In this document: positions 6,607-8,972 of the stretch, piece after piece | Layout of the letters: every line of letters starts with the position of its first letter | Numbering within the stretch: the stretch's first letter is position 1 | Source of the DNA: an uncultured Lachnospiraceae bacterium | Lineage (GTDB): Bacteria; Bacillota; Clostridia; Lachnospirales; Lachnospiraceae | Direction: 5' to 3' | DNA length: 8,972 bases | Assembly: GCA_902463835.1 (NCBI GenBank) | Contig: CABQGZ010000108.1 | Span: 1 to 8,972 of the forward strand | The notes under the pieces: generated by a model | Databases searched by the model: none | The model's input: the letters and a program-made list of their open reading frames with translations, nothing else | Told to the model about the DNA's origin: nothing | Program-made: the position numbers and the translations under genes

Positions 6607-8854
6607 TCATTCTTTCCTTTTCTACATTTCTTATGTAAACCCCATCTGTCAACCGTTCTTCCATTTCTCCTGCCCGCAATGATACAGCCGCGCCTTTCGG
6701 CACATGTAAAGAAAGCTGACTGCCAGCCCCGGTATGTGTCCATTGAACCCGCAGCTTTCCACATGGAAACGCATATTCAAATTCAACCTTGTCCAACAGA
6801 ACAGAAGGGTATTCTATCTGAGCGCTGTTCACATTCGAACAATCCCCATTGATGGTGACACCCGCCAGCCGTTCCACAAACCAGGTGTACACAAATCCCC
6901 AGAAATGATGGTTCAGCGAAGCGATCGTCATTCCATTCTGCAGTATGGTTGCATCTTTCGATGCTCCGTGTCCCATCAGGCTTTCACGCAAGGTCGTCTC
7001 TCCTCTTCGGGCAAAATATCCGTAAGAAGGAGCTCGCTCCTGCACGATCAGCTGATATGCCAGATCCGATCTACCATGGGCAGAAAGAACATCAAACAGC
7101 ACATAGCCGCCCAGAATCCCCACGTCCATAAGACGGTTTGCCCGTTCAATGCGATCCACCAATTCCCGGAAGGCTGCCTCCTCCTTTTCCGATGAGAAGA
7201 TATGGTAATAAAGACACATAGCTTGTGCGGTCTGCGAATCACAGCCACAAGAATACCCGTCTTTTGCAATCCACTTTCTCCGAAAACAATCACGGAGCTC
7301 CCGATTCATCTTCTTATAATCCACAGAAGAATTCCAGCCTGTCTGTCGCAACAAAAAGTCCACAAGCTCTGTCATACAGACAGCGGCAAGGGTATCCGTA
7401 ATCTCATTCGGCGTGGTATGTCTGTCCGCATAATCCACCGTGGTCTGACACCAGTCTCCCAGGCCAAAAGCAATCAATCCATCCTCGTTCTTCTGCTCCA
7501 TCACATAAGCAAGATAGCGCTCCATAGCCTCGGCATTTTCTTCTATGATCTCTTTCCCGCCGTGATAACGATACAAATAATACACCGTCAGATACAATGC
7601 CATACTCCAGGACGGACCGGTCCATACTTCATAGCCGCAATCACCCGTGGGCACATATCCGGGCAGCGCTCCATCCTCCCGCTGGGCCACCCGATAGTTC
7701 CGCAGCCATTCCCGTAAAATGCCATACACGTCATAACGCAGAGCCATCTGATTGGCAGAACCCGCCAGGTCCCCCGCCCAGCCGTTCTTCTCCCTCTGGG
7801 GACAATCCGTAGGAAAATGAAGCAGATTGCTCAGATCGCTGTTTCCGATCATAGCGCAGAGCCGGTTGACAATCTCATCGGACGTCTCAAGCTTTGCCTT
7901 CTCCGTAATATCTCCATGCAGCTCCAGCATGACAAGAGCCTCCGGTCTGGCCTGCTCCTCTGTCATTCCGGTGATATAGACATAGCGGAACCCATGATAT
8001 GTAAAGCTGGGCTCATAAACCTCATCGCCGCCCTTACAGATATACACATTTTGCTGGCTCCTTCTGGTGCAGCCAAAAACAAGATTTCCCATAAAAGGAT
8101 TCCCGGACGCGTCAAGGGCCTCCACATACTGCATGGTGATCTTCTGTCCTCGCTCCCCCTTTATACGCAACCGGCAAATACCTGCCGTATTGACCGGGAA
8201 CTCATAGACATATCCCTCCTTTGCCCTGGAAAGCCTGACACAATCATGTTCCTTCGCCACCAGAATGGGCGGCGCCTGGTTCACGGCGCAGATGCCCTTT
8301 GGCCGCACGGCCAAAATTGCGTCCGCCCACGTGCTGTCGTCATAACCAGCTTCGCACCAGCCCGGAATCTCCTGCCGGGCATCGTAAGTCTCTCCTTCCC
8401 GCAGATCGTCATACAGAATCGGAGAAGGATGTACTTTCACCCGATGTTCCGAGGAAAAAATCACTCTGTCCTCCACACAGACTTGAAAAGATGTCTTAGG
8501 CGCACTCCGATAGGAAACCTTGTCAAAATCCCACATCTCGCCCCCGATACAATTCAACATGCCGTTTCCAAGCAGGATTCCCAGAACATTGTCTCCCATT
8601 TGAATCTGATCCGTAACGCCATATGTGTCACAGTAGTAAATCCGGTCAGGGTTCGAAGGGTAGGAGGCAAGCCTGCCGCGGGTGATCTCCGTCCCGTTGA
8701 GAAAGAGCCGATAGAAACCAAGCCCGCAAATAGACACCTTTACCTTTCCTTTTTCCTCTATTCGAAATACGCCCCGAAAGAGAGGGGCTGCCACTGAATG
8801 CTCATGGGTGGCATACTCCTCTGTCGCCGCAATAAATTCTGGCAGATTCTTCAT
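6596..8854 (-). CDS. GH78 alpha-L-rhamnosidase, probably cytoplasmic
   Basis: This 752-residue protein should hydrolyse terminal alpha-L-rhamnose from glycosides or oligosaccharides with inversion. Residues about 25-190 form the N-terminal beta-sandwich region of bacterial rhamnosidases, with LFLNGTEI and the family-like stretch DLREGETYDARQEIPGW. A second beta-domain follows at about 215-315, then the (alpha/alpha)6 barrel from about 320 to 665 and a short C-terminal beta-domain. The diagnostic stretch TDCPQREKNGWAGD gives D350, E355 (proposed general acid), W359 and D362. The D, +5 E, +12 D spacing is that of characterised GH78 enzymes. GETTLRE supplies E624, the likely general base, and NHH supplies H649, a likely sugar ligand. 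All expected catalytic residues therefore appear present. There is no signal peptide or membrane segment. The last 11 bases overlap the GH1 gene, suggesting translational coupling. Family assignment is secure; the aglycone or linkage is unknown. Confidence 0.93.
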   Translation of the reverse strand: MKNLPEFIAATEEYATHEHSVAAPLFRGVFRIEEKGKVKVSICGLGFYRLFLNGTEITRGRLASYPSNPDRIYYCDTYGVTDQIQMGDNVLGILLGNGMLNCIGGEMWDFDKVSYRSAPKTSFQVCVEDRVIFSSEHRVKVHPSPILYDDLREGETYDARQEIPGWCEAGYDDSTWADAILAVRPKGICAVNQAPPILVAKEHDCVRLSRAKEGYVYEFPVNTAGICRLRIKGERGQKITMQYVEALDASGNPFMGNLVFGCTRRSQQNVYICKGGDEVYEPSFTYHGFRYVYITGMTEEQARPEALVMLELHGDITEKAKLETSDEIVNRLCAMIGNSDLSNLLHFPTDCPQREKNGWAGDLAGSANQMALRYDVYGILREWLRNYRVAQREDGALPGYVPTGDCGYEVWTGPSWSMALYLTVYYLYRYHGGKEIIEENAEAMERYLAYVMEQKNEDGLIAFGLGDWCQTTVDYADRHTTPNEITDTLAAVCMTELVDFLLRQTGWNSSVDYKKMNRELRDCFRRKWIAKDGYSCGCDSQTAQAMCLYYHIFSSEKEEAAFRELVDRIERANRLMDVGILGGYVLFDVLSAHGRSDLAYQLIVQERAPSYGYFARRGETTLRESLMGHGASKDATILQNGMTIASLNHHFWGFVYTWFVERLAGVTINGDCSNVNSAQIEYPSVLLDKVEFEYAFPCGKLRVQWTHTGAGSQLSLHVPKGAAVSLRAGEMEERLTDGVYIRNVEKERMNER

Positions 8855-8864
8855 ATGCTTTGTT

Positions 8865-8870
8865 CTCCTT
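8865..8870 (-). promoter_or_regulatory. Shine-Dalgarno site that fixes the rhamnosidase start
   Basis: The minus strand reads AAGGAG followed by a 10-base spacer and ATG at 8854. An in-frame ATG 66 bases further upstream (8920) lies in the terminator-like hairpin region and has no ribosome site, so the 8854 start is preferred. Confidence 0.8.
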
Positions 8871-8873
8871 GAA

Positions 8874-8916
8874 TAAAAAGAACGGCTCCCAACAAGGCTC
8901 CAATCCTGTTGAGAGC
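8874..8916 (-). terminator. Terminator-like hairpin between the upstream gene and the rhamnosidase gene
   Basis: On the minus strand GCTCTCAACA (8907-8916) pairs with TGTTGGGAGC (8885-8894) as a continuous 10-bp stem with one U-G wobble. Two further G-C pairs can form inside it around a bulged base. CGTTCTTTTTA follows, giving a run of five U. This is the form of an intrinsic terminator. It lies only 26 bases past the upstream stop codon, and its U-run ends four bases before the Shine-Dalgarno sequence of the next gene. It could lower transcription of the downstream genes relative to the upstream one, or protect the 3' end of a processed transcript. I see no convincing promoter in the 87-base gap, so read-through seems needed to express the downstream genes. 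Confidence 0.6.
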
Positions 8917-8941
8917 ACATTCTCTGCGCTTTATTTGAGTT

Positions 8942-8972
8942 TTAATTGTTGTAGATCGGACGAATTTCATCC
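8942..8972 (-). CDS. C-terminal end of an upstream gene, probably carrying the same C-terminal module as the DUF4091 protein (partial)
   Basis: Only the last nine codons and a TAA stop are inside the window, reading D-E-I-R-P-I-Y-N-N. This closely matches the ends of both C-terminal modules of the large secreted protein downstream, which read YLDEIRAVY and YIDEIRAVY. Such a strand is typical of the last beta-strand in jelly-roll carbohydrate-binding modules. From this I infer that the missing gene also ends in that module and is probably a secreted glycan-active or glycan-binding protein of the same system. The catalytic or binding part lies outside the window and cannot be named. The match is only nine residues long, so chance similarity cannot be excluded, but the position at a stop codon just ahead of an operon on the same strand makes it credible. 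Confidence 0.7.
   Translation of the reverse strand, partial: DEIRPIYNN

Noticed and set aside
7817..8797. Long plus-strand open frame of about 326 codons
   Set aside because: It is wholly antisense to the GH78 coding region, lacks a convincing ribosome site, has a composition typical of an antisense shadow, and shows no recognisable domain.
8855..8920. A 22-codon N-terminal extension of the rhamnosidase starting at ATG 8920
   Set aside because: It runs through the terminator-like hairpin, has no ribosome site, and the ATG at 8854 has AAGGAG ten bases upstream and a family-like start.

Overview
The window is about 9 kb with every recognisable gene on the minus strand, so transcription runs from high to low coordinates. 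Genes are packed tightly: two overlaps, and gaps of 26 to 87 bases. They read as part of one operon for breaking down glycans. The style suggests a Gram-positive gut anaerobe of the Clostridia, most likely Lachnospiraceae. The reasons are strong AAGGAG/AGGAGG ribosome sites, a roughly balanced base composition, a secreted enzyme carrying InlB/Listeria-Bacteroides-type repeats, and the cluster logic of one large secreted enzyme plus several enzymes without signal peptides. The genus assignment is inference.

Layout in transcription order: (1) 8942-8972, the last nine codons and stop of an upstream gene, ending DEIRPIYNN; (2) a hairpin followed by a U-run at 8874-8916; (3) 6596-8854, GH78 alpha-L-rhamnosidase; (4) 5224-6606, GH1 beta-glucosidase, overlapping the previous gene by 11 bases; (5) 1284-5192, a secreted 1302-residue multidomain protein with a DUF4091/GH123-like catalytic region, a lectin-like domain, an InlB-like repeat and two tandem 160-residue C-terminal modules; (6) 241-1254, a five-bladed beta-propeller glycosidase-like protein (GH43/GH32/GH117-like fold); (7) 74-214, a 46-residue small protein of unknown function; (8) 1-81, the first 27 codons of a gene whose start resembles GH65 disaccharide phosphorylases.

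How they may work together (inference): the secreted DUF4091 protein, and probably the upstream protein that seems to share its C-terminal module, act on a polymer or glycoconjugate outside the cell. Imported fragments are then trimmed in the cytoplasm by the rhamnosidase, beta-glucosidase and propeller enzyme. The GH65 enzyme may phosphorolyse an alpha-glucoside. A GH78 with a GH65 raises the possibility of a rhamnose- and glucose-containing substrate, because one known GH65 activity is 3-O-alpha-glucosyl-L-rhamnose phosphorylase. No transporter, regulator, mobile element, RNA gene or CRISPR array is visible. No gene-free stretch exceeds 300 bases.
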